From Proteobacteria bacterium UBA2363 (GTDB taxonomy: Bacteria > Pseudomonadota > Gammaproteobacteria > Xanthomonadales > UBA2363): 64,000 bases of DNA. Under the pieces are notes generated by a model. That model saw only the letters and a program-made list of their open reading frames with translations. It made no database searches and had not been told where the DNA came from. The number at the start of each line of letters is the position of its first letter. Position 1 is the first letter of the stretch. The stretch is taken from NCBI GenBank assembly GCA_002344355.1, contig DDTN01000008.1:1882-65881 (forward strand). The letters run 5' to 3'. The translations under genes and the position numbers were made by a program. This document shows, one piece after another, positions 50,121-59,883 of this stretch.

Positions 50121-52586
50121 TCAGCGGGGTTCGAAGCCGTCGGCGAACAAGGGGTCCCCGCCGGGCAGCAGGCTCACGCTGCCGGCGAACGCCATCCACT
50201 CGCCATCGACGAAGTAGCGCCCCGAAAACCCGGCCAGGCCCTGGGCATCGGGCGGCGGCAGCAGGGTGTAGGACACCTGTACCGGCTGGTCTGCGCGGTA
50301 CAGGCCCCATCGGATCGTGCGGGTCACCGGATCGTAGCGGCCGCTGCGGCCCACATCGGTCACCTGCCAGCCCGCCGGCGGCACCTCCTCGATCGCACCC
50401 GCATGACTGCCCGGCATGGGCTGGACCTGCAGTTCGACCCGGACCGGTTCGCCGGGGACATATGCCGCCGGCGCCGTGCGCACTGCCGAGGCGATGTAGG
50501 GTCCTGGCGGGTGCAGTACCGACTGCCACGGGAGCTCGGCAGCAACCCGGATGTAGGTGTTTCCGAGGGCGGAGATCTGGGCGGCACGGGTGAGCTGGGC
50601 GGCGGACACCAGGCCCCAGCCCGATGGCCAGGGCAGACCATGGAGCCAGGCATCGGTGTAGGCGGGCAACACCCTGGACAGGATCGAGCCGTTGTGGAGA
50701 AGGTCCGCCGGATGGATGGGGATCTGGGTGATCCGGGTATCGCCGCACACCGGCGAGGCGGGTCCGGACGAAGGCATCAGCTCCCCCGTCATGGTGCCCG
50801 GCGACATGCTCCACCCCGCGCTGGGGGGACCGGTGAGGGCGTAAGCGAACTCCACTGCCGCGGGACCGGAGGTGCCGTTCCACCGGATCCGGCGAAGGCT
50901 GCTGTCGTACACGCCCCCCTGCCCGACTGCCAGGACCGACCAGCCGTCCGGCACACGTTCTTCGAGGGTGAACGGAGCGGGATCGGGCGAGGCGGCCACC
51001 CGCAGCCTCACCAGGGCCGGGCTGGCCGCGGAGTAGGACGGCGCATCGATCTCACGCTCGACCGCGCAGGCCTGGGCGCAGGGCGAGCCGGCCTGCGAAT
51101 AGAAGGTGTTGATGAGCGCATTGAAGGACGGACCGAAGGCGGAGACCAGAAGCCGGCGCGCCGGCGCACCATCGCCCTGGGACTGCCACGCGATCGTGGT
51201 CGCGTCCTCGATGGAACGTACCGCATTGTCGAGCGCCGCACCGGTACTGCCCTGCGCGGCCACCTGCCGGAAGCCCCGGGTGACGCTGGCGATGCGATCG
51301 GCCAGCGGCTCCAGCGACGGCTCCAGGACGACCGGGTGAACCGGCACCGAGGGGCCGATCAGGGCGGCGACCGGATCGAGCGCGTCATTCGCAGGCACGC
51401 TGGTGCCGGACATCATCAGGATGACGCCCTTGCGCCCCGGGCGACCGGAGAGCGCCTGCGCCATCCCGGTGGCGCGCGCGATCGCATCTCCCGGCGCGGT
51501 CGTTTGTTCGATCAGGTCAAGCTGCGCCTCGAAACTGTCGAAGTCCGACACCAGGACCGGCGGCAGCCCGGCGCTGAGCGAGGTCACCGCGAGCGCAGGC
51601 GCCGGCCAGCCGCTGGCGGCGGCGCGCTGGTACCACGCCATCGCCGACTCGGCGACCAGGGCCAGCTGCAGGTCGAGGAAGGAGGACGCCAGGGCGGCGC
51701 TGTCGTCGACGATGTACACGGCCGACACCTGCACCTGGTCGGACGGCAGAAGGTCCGGACCGGATGCGGGCGTCAGGCCGTTGTCGAGCAGGGTGAACCC
51801 GTCGAATCCGGGTTGGGGTGCCGGATGGTACTGCCCCGCGGGGGTCGTGGCGCTCAGATGCAGCGACATGTCGGGACAGGTGCTGGCATCGGTCCCGGCA
51901 AGCCGCACCACCGTGGGCGAGGAGTCGGCGCCAACGCCCGCCCACCTGCTGTCGTTTTCGGGAATCGGGTCGGGCGTGCTCGCCGACACCGAAACCGTCA
52001 CCCAGCCGATGCGCTGATCGGGGTCGACATCGCGGACCTGGAGCAGCACCGAGGTCTCCTCGCCCACCGCCAGCGACCCGAGCGGGCATTCGACCGTCCG
52101 GGGCAGCTCCGGCACCGGATCGCAGCGCGGACCGTCCAGCTCGAAACCTTCCGATGCGGTCGCCCGCACCCGGATGTCCTCGCCGGCAATGGTGCTGTGC
52201 GGCCGGTTGGCCACGACAACCACCGCGGCCTGCGTGCGCAGCTGCAGGCCATCGCCGAACTCGGGCAGGTGGATCGTGCCGACCGCGAGGTCGGCCACGC
52301 AGCCGCTGGGGCCGGGACACTGCCCGCCGCCACTCTCGACATCGTTGGCATCGAGGTAGAGGACGTCCTCGCCCAGGCTGGCGTCGAGCGCGACCAGGCC
52401 GGCCAGCGCGGGATCCGCGAACCCGGTCGACGTGTCCGCCGCGGGCGCCGGGGGATCCCCTCCGCTGCTTCCGCTGTCGGTGCTGCCTGCGTCGTCCTGG
52501 CGGATGCCACCGGCTTCGGCGGCAACACCGGGGGCCGCGGCAAGGCAGGCCAGGGCGATCGCGAGGGCGAGGGGGCGTTTCTGCAC
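50121..52586 (-). CDS. large secreted protein with a vWA-like region and two repeat domains
   Basis: I do not recognise this 821-residue exported protein as a named family. The GTG start, with GGGAG upstream, gives a clear signal peptide (QKRPLALAIALACLAAAPGVAAEA). Then comes a DUF11-like beta region, a von Willebrand A-like segment (VYIVDDSAALASSFLDLQLAL to GVILMMSG) whose metal site is degenerate, and two copies of a domain of the pattern ExxPxGWxVxxVGxxGxYDxxxRxIRW. It ends DPLFADGFEPR, a possible C-terminal sorting tag. Cysteine pairs suggest disulfides. It follows the giant glycosyltransferase gene by 176 bases on the same strand. Confidence 0.8.
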   Translation of the reverse strand: MQKRPLALAIALACLAAAPGVAAEAGGIRQDDAGSTDSGSSGGDPPAPAADTSTGFADPALAGLVALDASLGEDVLYLDANDVESGGGQCPGPSGCVADLAVGTIHLPEFGDGLQLRTQAAVVVVANRPHSTIAGEDIRVRATASEGFELDGPRCDPVPELPRTVECPLGSLAVGEETSVLLQVRDVDPDQRIGWVTVSVSASTPDPIPENDSRWAGVGADSSPTVVRLAGTDASTCPDMSLHLSATTPAGQYHPAPQPGFDGFTLLDNGLTPASGPDLLPSDQVQVSAVYIVDDSAALASSFLDLQLALVAESAMAWYQRAAASGWPAPALAVTSLSAGLPPVLVSDFDSFEAQLDLIEQTTAPGDAIARATGMAQALSGRPGRKGVILMMSGTSVPANDALDPVAALIGPSVPVHPVVLEPSLEPLADRIASVTRGFRQVAAQGSTGAALDNAVRSIEDATTIAWQSQGDGAPARRLLVSAFGPSFNALINTFYSQAGSPCAQACAVEREIDAPSYSAASPALVRLRVAASPDPAPFTLEERVPDGWSVLAVGQGGVYDSSLRRIRWNGTSGPAAVEFAYALTGPPSAGWSMSPGTMTGELMPSSGPASPVCGDTRITQIPIHPADLLHNGSILSRVLPAYTDAWLHGLPWPSGWGLVSAAQLTRAAQISALGNTYIRVAAELPWQSVLHPPGPYIASAVRTAPAAYVPGEPVRVELQVQPMPGSHAGAIEEVPPAGWQVTDVGRSGRYDPVTRTIRWGLYRADQPVQVSYTLLPPPDAQGLAGFSGRYFVDGEWMAFAGSVSLLPGGDPLFADGFEPR

Positions 52587-52762
52587 GATCGGGGCTCCCG
52601 GTGGTGTCCGCCGCAAGAAAGCAGGCCGGCGGGCGCTCATCGCCGTCGTCGCTCCAACGACGGCGATGATGAAGGCGGCGCCATGATCGCAACTGGAAGT
52701 ATCGAATTCAAGTCGTTGCGATGGCGCCGATTCCGTTACCGGCAAGACGCGACGATACAGCC

Positions 52763-55700
52763 TCAATCGGCGTCGCCGCGGAGCGCTGCCAGCCAGCGAC
52801 TCCGGTGGTGGCCGGCCAGACCCCCTGCCCGCACCCAGTCGCGCAACCGCTCGCCCTCGCGACGACGCCGATCGGCATCCGCCACCAGGCTGTCCAGCGC
52901 ATCCAGCCACGCCTGCGCACGGTCCTCGACCCGGACCACCGGCGCCTCCCGGTAGGCCGGGCGGTCGCTGGCGATCACCGCGGTCCCCAGGAAGCCGAAC
53001 TCCTGGAGCTTGAGCGTACTCTTGCAGTCGTTGAACGGGTGGGCCGCCAGCGGCACCAGCGCGATGTCCAGTGCCATCGATGCCAGTGCCCCGGGATAGG
53101 CGTCGAACGGCACCATCGGGCGGGCGCGCAGTCCCAGGCGGGGGGCAGCCGGCGGCGCCATGCCCAGGAACTGCCAGTCCAGTCGGGGGCGGGCCGCGAC
53201 GATCTCGTCGAGCAGGGCCAGGTCGCCGGCGTGCTGCTGCGCACCGGCCCAGCCGACCCGCACCGGCGCGCCGGACCTTCCGATACGCGACGCCGCGGTC
53301 AGGTCGGCAAGCTCCAGCCACGGCCGCTCCGGAAGACCGTTGCCGATCACTGTGCAGGAACGCGCGGCATCCCCGAAGGCGGACTTCAGGCCAGGGGTCG
53401 TCACCACCAGCAGGTCGGCGGTGGCGCAGAGCCGGCCAACCCGGCCGGCCAGGGCCGGGTCCACCCTGCCCCGACCGGGATGCCAGGGCGGCAGGTCGGT
53501 CACCAGGTCGTCGATCACGACGAGACGACGCGCACCGGGCAGCTGGCGCTTGAGCGCCAGCATGAGTTCCAGGGCGGCGTCATCGTAGGCATCGTGGAAC
53601 AGGACCACGTCCGGCGAGGCCTCCGCGAGTTCGAACAGCGAGGGCAGAGGCTCCAGTCCGTGTCGCCAGACCGCGGGCGCGGCGATTTCGCCGGCCTGGG
53701 CCAGGTCGGCGAGCGGCAGGTCGATCCGGTAGCGGCTGGGTGCCCAGAAGTCGCGGGTCACGGCTGCGACCCGAAGCGGTCCTTCATCTGGACCGGCGCC
53801 CCGGGTCGGGCGCCGGCGATACTCCACGGCGGGCCGCCTGCGGTCCAGTCCCTGGGCGCCCAGTACGCGCCGGACGCCGGGGGGCACGTCGACGCTGGAC
53901 GGATCCGCCCCGGCCTGGCGCAGCGTGGGCTCCGGCACCCAGAGCAGGTTGCCGCCGATGCGCCAGCGCTGTTGCGCCAGAAAGCTGCGGGAAGGGTCCG
54001 GATCGGCCAGGTCGATCAGGTCCCGCTCGGTCACGCCCTCGGCACGCAGCGCCAGGCAGGTGCCGACCAGCCCAGGAAACGACCTGGACACCGGCGCCCA
54101 GGTACCGGGGTCGCAACCGGTGGCGCTCTCCGGCGCCGGGATCGCGCGCAGTCGATGGCCGTCGAACCGCCAGCCGCAGGCCAGCGCGTTGCCTGACAGG
54201 TCGACGCGCCGGGGCGCGACCAGGGCGATGCCATCGAACTCCAGCCAGCCGAGGAGCTGGAAAAGCTCCTCCTCACCCAGCGCGTGCGCGCCGGCATGGA
54301 CGATCACGACACGCTCGCAGCCTGCTGGCAGCGGGTGGTGCGAGAGGATGCCGCAATCGATCCGGGTCCCCGGCACGCTCTCGCGCTGCCGCTCCAGCGC
54401 CGCTTGCACCGCTCCCGCCGCCGGCCCGTGGATGCGGATAGCCACCGACCGTCGCGGCGCGGGATCCGGACGGAACCGCCATCCGGGCGAGTCGGCGTTG
54501 CCGACGATGGCGCCTGCGAGGTCCTGGGCACCGCGGAAAAGGTCGGCCTGGCGGCGATGCTCGGCCAGCACGGCGTCCGACTGTCCGGTCGAAAGGTGCC
54601 GATCATCGCGACGCACGCCGATCCGGTTCGGGACATCGACCCTGCGTCCGGCGCGAAGCGCCGCCAGCAGCAGGGCATACGGCAAGGCGACCGAACCGAG
54701 GCCGTGCGCCGAGACCGTCTCGAAGAGGCGCCCACGCACGCACACGCCGGCAGGTGGTCCGGCGCCGGAGAGCGCAAGCAGGCGATCGGACGCGGGCGCC
54801 TGCTGGACCGCATGGCAGCGCCCCTCGCCATCGGCCAGCACGAGATCCGGCAGCAGCACCTCGACGTCCGGATCGGCATCTGCGAGCAGGTCCGACAGGC
54901 CGGGCAGCGGGGTATCGCCCGCCTCCAGCAGCAGCCACCAGCGCCGGTCGTCCTCCCGCAACCTGGCGAGCAGGGTGTCGCGTTCGACCCCGTCGGACCG
55001 GCCACGATCCATCACGAGCCACTCGATTCCCGGCATCGGGGCGGCCGGGTCCGGCCGGCCGGGCCCGGCCCCGGACTGGCCGCTGGAATCGACGATCATC
55101 AGCACGCCGAACGCAGGCATGGACGTGCCGGGCCGGTCCGCCACCAGGTCGTGGCCGGCGTCGGGCGCGGCCATCGGAGCATCCGTCAGCAACCGGCGGC
55201 TGGCCAGGTCGACGGTCGGCGCGGCAGCAGCCGGTCGCGGCCTGGGCGTCGCCAGGAGCTGGCGATAGAGCGCCCCGTACGCCGCCGCATTGTCGTCCAG
55301 CGTGCGCACCGGCAGCCCCTGCAGGTGTTCGCGGACCCGCCTCAGCCGGTCCCGACCCTCCGGCCCGGACAGCTGCAGCAGGCGATCGCGCCAGGGTGCC
55401 GGATCTCCGGCCGGCAGCAGCCAGCCGTCGACGCCGTCCGCGACGCGCTCGGCCAGCGCGCCAGCGCGGCTGGCCAGCACCGGCACCGCTGCCGCACGGC
55501 ATTCCGAAAGGGCGATCGAGAAGGTCTCGGGACTCTGCGACGGCAACAGCACCAGGTCCAGCGGCGCCAGGACCGCGCCGATCCGGTCGGGCCGATAGGG
55601 GCCGGCAAATTGGATGTTCGGTGGCGGCGGGGCGTCCAGCAGCGCGTGATCGACCCTGCCGTGGATCCGGAAACTCAGGTGCGCCAGCGCCGGATCGGCA

Positions 55701-57418
55701 GCCAGCCGCATCACCAGGTCGAAACCCTTGGCGCGCGAACCGCCACCCAGGAACCCGACGGTGAAAGGCGCATCGGCATCCGGTGCCGGCAGCATCGCCG
55801 GCGGCGCGGGCAATCCGTGCGGCACCACCACGCCACGATCGCCGAAGTCGATTCCCAGGGCCGACGCGACCCGGTCCAGCGCGAATCGCGACGGCGCCAC
55901 CACGGCGTCGGCGCCCTGCGCGATCCGCTTCCAGGCATGGCGTCGCGACGCCAGCAGCGCGGCCGGCGAAGGCGCCTGGACGCCGCGGCGTCGAAGCAGC
56001 CTGGGCGCCAGGCAGGTCTCGCATGCCGGGTCGTCGCCGCCGTAGCGATGCCCGCAGTAGTTGCCCAGCGCCGGCGGCACCAGGGTGAAGTCGGCGCACA
56101 CGGCCTCCAGGCTGTGCAGGCTGAGCACCACCCGGCAGCCGGCCCGCCGGGCGAGTTCCGGCAGCAGCAGGGAGTTCCAGTTCAGGAGAGAGTGCACGTG
56201 CACCAGCGGCCAGGCACCAGCCTCCAGCAGGCGCAGGAATCCACGCTCGACGCCGGGGTCGGACAGGTCCACGCCGCCGCCGTGCAGCCTCTGGTTCGGG
56301 CGGATGTGGGCGCCGTTGCGACGGATGACGCGAATGCCGGCGACCTGCTCGACGGTCTGGTCCGTCCACTGCCCGGCGAGATCCTGCGGCGCCAGCAGGG
56401 AGGAGTCGAACTCCCCCGCCAGCGCCCGCGCCAGCGCCGCGGTGTGGATCTCGGTTCCGCCCAGGCGATCGATCGCATGCAGCAGATGGAGCAGGCGCGG
56501 GCGTCCGGATTCCGTGGCCGTGGCGAGGCGGGTGGCCTGCGGGCGCAGCGGCCAGTCCCGCCACCAGTCGCGGATACGGCTGTCATGCCCGGGCCAGCGC
56601 GAGGCCAGCAGTCGGGCATGCAGGGCGCGGCGCCGGCGGATTTCCTCGCCATCGCCGAAGCTGGCGCCGCCGGCATGCAGCACCAGCGCATCGGGGCAAC
56701 CCATGACCGCGAACCCGGCACGCCAGGCGCGCATCGACAGTTCGTTCTCCTCGCCGTAGCCCGGCGAGAACGCGACATCGAACAGTCCGACGGCGTCCAG
56801 CATCGGGCGTCGCAGGTACATGCAGAAGCCCACCGCTACCGGCAGCGCGACCGGCCCCGGGCCGGCCGTCGCCCGCGCCCTTGCGGCGCACGACTCCAGA
56901 TCGCGATCGGGGACGTCGGCGAACACGCCAAGCGGTCCGGCCTGGTCGGTCACCGGACAGGCGATGCCGACCCCCGGCCGGCGGGCGACGCGCGCGAGCG
57001 CGTCCAGCCAGCCCGGCGCGACCTCGGTGTCGCTGTTGAGCAGGACGATGTCGCCCGGCAGGCAGGCCAGCAGCTCGTTGGCGGTGGCCAGGTAGCCGAG
57101 GTTGCGCGGATTGCGCCTGACCTCGAGATTCGGCCTCGAACCGGCAAGGCCGTCCAGCCAGGCGGAAACCCCGGGATCGGTGCTGGCGTCGTCGACGACG
57201 ACGATGCGGTGCCCGGAACCGGTGTGGGCGAGCAACGCGTCCAGGCAACGACGGGCCAGGGCGAGGCCGTTGTGAACCGGCACCACGATGGTGACCGGAT
57301 CGGCCGCCGGTGCCGGCGCCCTGGTCGTCGGCCAGGCCTCGCGCTCGACCCAGGCGCACCGAAGCTGGCCCTCGATCAGCGCGTCGAGGGCATCCGCCGA
57401 CGCCGGGCCAGCAGTCAT
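52763..57418 (-). CDS. giant multi-domain glycosyltransferase (GT2-GT4-linker-GT4-like)
   Basis: This 1551-residue protein appears cytosolic. Residues about 41-290 are a GT2 domain (VTIVVPVHNGLALARRCLDA, VVVDDAST, LLNSDTEVAPGW). Residues about 307-720 are a GT4 domain (HAIDRLGGTEIHTAALARAL, FLGGGSRAKGFD, SQSPETFSIALSECRAAAVPV). A middle region (about 770-1150) contains further degenerate GT2-like segments. Residues about 1190-1551 form a second GT-B half with VRVGWAGAQQHAGDLALLDE and DCKSTLKLQEFGFLGTAVIAS. Such proteins assemble cell-surface glycans. Its ATG overlaps the phosphotransferase stop by 4 bases. Confidence 0.88.
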   Translation of the reverse strand: MTAGPASADALDALIEGQLRCAWVEREAWPTTRAPAPAADPVTIVVPVHNGLALARRCLDALLAHTGSGHRIVVVDDASTDPGVSAWLDGLAGSRPNLEVRRNPRNLGYLATANELLACLPGDIVLLNSDTEVAPGWLDALARVARRPGVGIACPVTDQAGPLGVFADVPDRDLESCAARARATAGPGPVALPVAVGFCMYLRRPMLDAVGLFDVAFSPGYGEENELSMRAWRAGFAVMGCPDALVLHAGGASFGDGEEIRRRRALHARLLASRWPGHDSRIRDWWRDWPLRPQATRLATATESGRPRLLHLLHAIDRLGGTEIHTAALARALAGEFDSSLLAPQDLAGQWTDQTVEQVAGIRVIRRNGAHIRPNQRLHGGGVDLSDPGVERGFLRLLEAGAWPLVHVHSLLNWNSLLLPELARRAGCRVVLSLHSLEAVCADFTLVPPALGNYCGHRYGGDDPACETCLAPRLLRRRGVQAPSPAALLASRRHAWKRIAQGADAVVAPSRFALDRVASALGIDFGDRGVVVPHGLPAPPAMLPAPDADAPFTVGFLGGGSRAKGFDLVMRLAADPALAHLSFRIHGRVDHALLDAPPPPNIQFAGPYRPDRIGAVLAPLDLVLLPSQSPETFSIALSECRAAAVPVLASRAGALAERVADGVDGWLLPAGDPAPWRDRLLQLSGPEGRDRLRRVREHLQGLPVRTLDDNAAAYGALYRQLLATPRPRPAAAAPTVDLASRRLLTDAPMAAPDAGHDLVADRPGTSMPAFGVLMIVDSSGQSGAGPGRPDPAAPMPGIEWLVMDRGRSDGVERDTLLARLREDDRRWWLLLEAGDTPLPGLSDLLADADPDVEVLLPDLVLADGEGRCHAVQQAPASDRLLALSGAGPPAGVCVRGRLFETVSAHGLGSVALPYALLLAALRAGRRVDVPNRIGVRRDDRHLSTGQSDAVLAEHRRQADLFRGAQDLAGAIVGNADSPGWRFRPDPAPRRSVAIRIHGPAAGAVQAALERQRESVPGTRIDCGILSHHPLPAGCERVVIVHAGAHALGEEELFQLLGWLEFDGIALVAPRRVDLSGNALACGWRFDGHRLRAIPAPESATGCDPGTWAPVSRSFPGLVGTCLALRAEGVTERDLIDLADPDPSRSFLAQQRWRIGGNLLWVPEPTLRQAGADPSSVDVPPGVRRVLGAQGLDRRRPAVEYRRRPTRGAGPDEGPLRVAAVTRDFWAPSRYRIDLPLADLAQAGEIAAPAVWRHGLEPLPSLFELAEASPDVVLFHDAYDDAALELMLALKRQLPGARRLVVIDDLVTDLPPWHPGRGRVDPALAGRVGRLCATADLLVVTTPGLKSAFGDAARSCTVIGNGLPERPWLELADLTAASRIGRSGAPVRVGWAGAQQHAGDLALLDEIVAARPRLDWQFLGMAPPAAPRLGLRARPMVPFDAYPGALASMALDIALVPLAAHPFNDCKSTLKLQEFGFLGTAVIASDRPAYREAPVVRVEDRAQAWLDALDSLVADADRRRREGERLRDWVRAGGLAGHHRSRWLAALRGDAD

Positions 57419-58479
57419 GCCCGCTCCTGCTGCCCGGTCAGGCGCCGCCCCCACTCCACGGCCAGGGCCGCGAACTCGCCGAACCGCGCGAAGCGTGGAT
57501 CGGCGGTCTGGCCGCGCCGCCAGCGGACGTGGATCTGCGCCAGGATCACCGCCAGCCGGAACAGGCCGAGCACGTGGTACCAGGCGATGCCGGACAGGTC
57601 CAGGCCGGTCCGCTGCGCGTAGCGCGCGACCAGGGCCGCGCGGTCCGGGAAGCGGGCATCGACCGGCATGGTCGCCATGGCGCGGAACGGCGCCGGGTCG
57701 TCCGGACCGGTCCAGTAGGTCAGCAGCGCGCCCAGGTCGGAGAGCGGATCGCCGAGCGTGCACATGTCCCAGTCCAGCACGGCGACCACGCGGCCGGGGT
57801 CCTCGGCGGCCAGCACCACGTTGTCGAGCTTGTAGTCGTTGTGCACAAGGGCGACGCGCTGCGGAACGGGAACGCGCGCCGCGAGCCAGTCGTGCAGCGC
57901 GTCCATGGCCGCCAGCGGCGCTTCGGCAGCGGCCTGCCAGCGCCGGTACCAGCCCACGACCTGGCGGGCCATGAAGCCGTCGGGCTGGCCGAGGCCGGAC
58001 AGGCCGACCGCCGCCGGATCGACCGAGTGCAGTTCGGCCAGGGTGTCGACCAGGGCGCCGGCCATCGCCGCGGGCGCGCCGTCGGTGCCGGCGAACGCCG
58101 CCGGCAGGCGCTCTCGCACCACCACGCCCGGCCGGTGCTCCATCACGAAGAACGGCGCGCCCAGCACGGCCGGGTCGGTGCACAGCGCCAGCGCCCTGGG
58201 CGCCTTGTCGAACCCTGCATGCAGGCGCGACAGCACCTGGTGTTCGCGGACCATGTCGTGGGCGCCCGGCGCGACCGGTCCCAGCGGCGGCCGGCGCAGC
58301 ACCAGCGGCCTGCCGCCGAGCTCGAGCAGGTAGGTGAGGTTGGCCTTGCCGCCGGCGAACTGCCGGACCGACAGCGCCTCGCCGTCGGCGAGCAGGCCTT
58401 CGCCGCGCAGCCAGCTCGCCAGCGCCGCCTCGTCCAGGCGTTCGTCGGCGCGGACCGCGATGACCTCCTCGCCGGTCAC
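57415..58479 (-). CDS. phosphotransferase of the APH/ACAD10-like kinase family
   Basis: This 354-residue protein has a kinase-like fold: a nucleotide loop region (RQFAGGKANLTYLLELGGRPLVLRR in part), the catalytic loop VHNDYKLDNVVL and the metal-binding VLDWDMCTLGDPLSDLG. It matches the group that is fused to or encoded with acyl-CoA dehydrogenases (ACAD10/11 type), proposed to phosphorylate 4-hydroxy acyl-CoAs before dehydration. The GTG start overlaps the acyl-CoA dehydrogenase stop by 4 bases, which supports that pairing. Confidence 0.9.
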   Translation of the reverse strand: MTGEEVIAVRADERLDEAALASWLRGEGLLADGEALSVRQFAGGKANLTYLLELGGRPLVLRRPPLGPVAPGAHDMVREHQVLSRLHAGFDKAPRALALCTDPAVLGAPFFVMEHRPGVVVRERLPAAFAGTDGAPAAMAGALVDTLAELHSVDPAAVGLSGLGQPDGFMARQVVGWYRRWQAAAEAPLAAMDALHDWLAARVPVPQRVALVHNDYKLDNVVLAAEDPGRVVAVLDWDMCTLGDPLSDLGALLTYWTGPDDPAPFRAMATMPVDARFPDRAALVARYAQRTGLDLSGIAWYHVLGLFRLAVILAQIHVRWRRGQTADPRFARFGEFAALAVEWGRRLTGQQERA

Positions 58480-59690
58480 GACGGATCCGCCAGCAGCCGA
58501 CGCGCCAGCGCCGCCCGGTGCACCTCGTCGGGGCCGTCGTAGATGCGCGCGGCGCGCTCGTGGCGGAACCAGAACGCCAGCGGCGTGTCGTCGCTCATGC
58601 CGAGCGCGCCATGCACCTGCACGGCGCGGTCGAGCACCCGCTGCAGGACGCCGGCGACATGGAACTTGATCATCGACACGGCATCGCGGGCCGGCTTCTG
58701 GCCTTCGCGCTCGATGCGCGCGGCGGTGGCCAGGACCAGCAACCGGGCGGCGTCGATCTCGGCGCGGCTGTCGGCCAGCCAGGCCTGCACCACGCCCTCG
58801 TCGGCGAGCACGCGGCCGGGCGCCAGCGCGCGCCGGCGCGCCCGGTCCAGCATCAGCTCGAAGGCGCGCGCACAGATGCCCAGCCAGCGCATGCAGTGGT
58901 GGATGCGGCCGGGACCCAGGCGCTGCTGGGCGATCCTGAACCCCTCGCCCTCGCCACCCAGGCGGTTGCCGACCGGCACCCGCACGCCCTCGAGCAGCAG
59001 CTCGCCGTGCGAGAACGGTCCCCAGCCGGCCTCGCCCATCACCGGAATGTTGCGCAGCAGGCGCACGCCGGGGGTCTCGACCGGCACCAGGATCTGGCTG
59101 GCGGCGCGGTGCGGCGGCGCCTGCGGGTCGGTCACCGCCATCACGATCAGGAAGGCGGCGCCATCGGCACCGGTGGTGAACCACTTGTGGCCGTCGATCA
59201 CGTAGTCGCCGCCGTCGCGCACCGCGCGGGTCTCCAGCAGCAGCGGGTTGGAGCCGGCCTGGCCGGGCTCGGTCATCGCGAACGCGCTGCGCGCGCGGCC
59301 GGCCAGCAGCGGCGCGAGGAAGCGCGCCTGCTGCTCGCCGCTGCCGTGCTCGATCAGCACCTCCATGTTGCCGGCGTCGGGCGCCTGGCAGTTGCAGGCC
59401 AGGTGGCCGAGCAGGCTGCGCCCGAGCTGCTCGCTGACCAGGCCGTGCAGGAACAGGCCCAGGCCCTGGCCGCCGTGCTCGACCGGGAGCTGCGGCAGCC
59501 AGAAGCCTTCCTCGCGCATGCGCGCGCGGGCCGCCGGCAGGGCCGCCTCCAGCGCCTCGCGCTCGCCGGCCAGCAGCAGCGGCTCGAGCGGGACCAGCGA
59601 CGCGTCGACCAGTTCGCGCAGGCGCTCCAGACGACCGGCAAAGCCGTCGGGAACGGGCGGGAAGGCGGGAATGCCGGGGATCGTGTCCAT
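58476..59690 (-). CDS. acyl-CoA dehydrogenase (ACAD10/11-like)
   Basis: This 404-residue flavoprotein probably oxidises or eliminates across the alpha-beta bond of an acyl-CoA. The FAD/substrate motifs are AMTEPGQAGSNP, HKWFTTGADGA and the C-terminal RVLDRAVQVHGALGMSDDTPLAFWFRHERAARIYDGPDEVH, where Asp/Glu near the end would be the catalytic base. The pairing with an APH-like kinase gene is the bacterial version of human ACAD10/11, which degrade 4-hydroxy acids. It is the first gene of the operon that ends with the giant glycosyltransferase. Confidence 0.92.
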   Translation of the reverse strand: MDTIPGIPAFPPVPDGFAGRLERLRELVDASLVPLEPLLLAGEREALEAALPAARARMREEGFWLPQLPVEHGGQGLGLFLHGLVSEQLGRSLLGHLACNCQAPDAGNMEVLIEHGSGEQQARFLAPLLAGRARSAFAMTEPGQAGSNPLLLETRAVRDGGDYVIDGHKWFTTGADGAAFLIVMAVTDPQAPPHRAASQILVPVETPGVRLLRNIPVMGEAGWGPFSHGELLLEGVRVPVGNRLGGEGEGFRIAQQRLGPGRIHHCMRWLGICARAFELMLDRARRRALAPGRVLADEGVVQAWLADSRAEIDAARLLVLATAARIEREGQKPARDAVSMIKFHVAGVLQRVLDRAVQVHGALGMSDDTPLAFWFRHERAARIYDGPDEVHRAALARRLLADPS

Positions 59691-59883
59691 GGCCGGCAAG
59701 CCTAGCAGGCCATTCGATGCCCCCCGCCCGGGCAAGCTCGCGACCGGCGCGCGCCTTGCACGGCAGGCCACCGCGGCATCGGGGGCATTGCCGTGCCGCC
59801 CTGCCCCGCGCGTCGGGTGCTGCCGCGCCCGAGCGGCCAACGTGCTCCGCCGGCCGGCGCCGCTCGCGGCGACCGCCTCCGGT

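Noticed and set aside
52587..53321. Upstream extension of the large secreted protein
   Set aside because: It would hide the signal peptide inside the protein and run through the glycosyltransferase 3' end; the GTG at 52586 has a ribosome site and a clean signal peptide.
57419..58183. N-terminal extension of the giant glycosyltransferase to about 1806 residues
   Set aside because: The extra part is an alternative frame of the phosphotransferase gene, and the ATG at 57418 has the typical 4-base stop-start overlap.
59691..59883. Small gene between the acyl-CoA dehydrogenase and pip
   Set aside because: Open frames here are Arg/Pro/Ala-rich shadows without ribosome sites or plausible starts.
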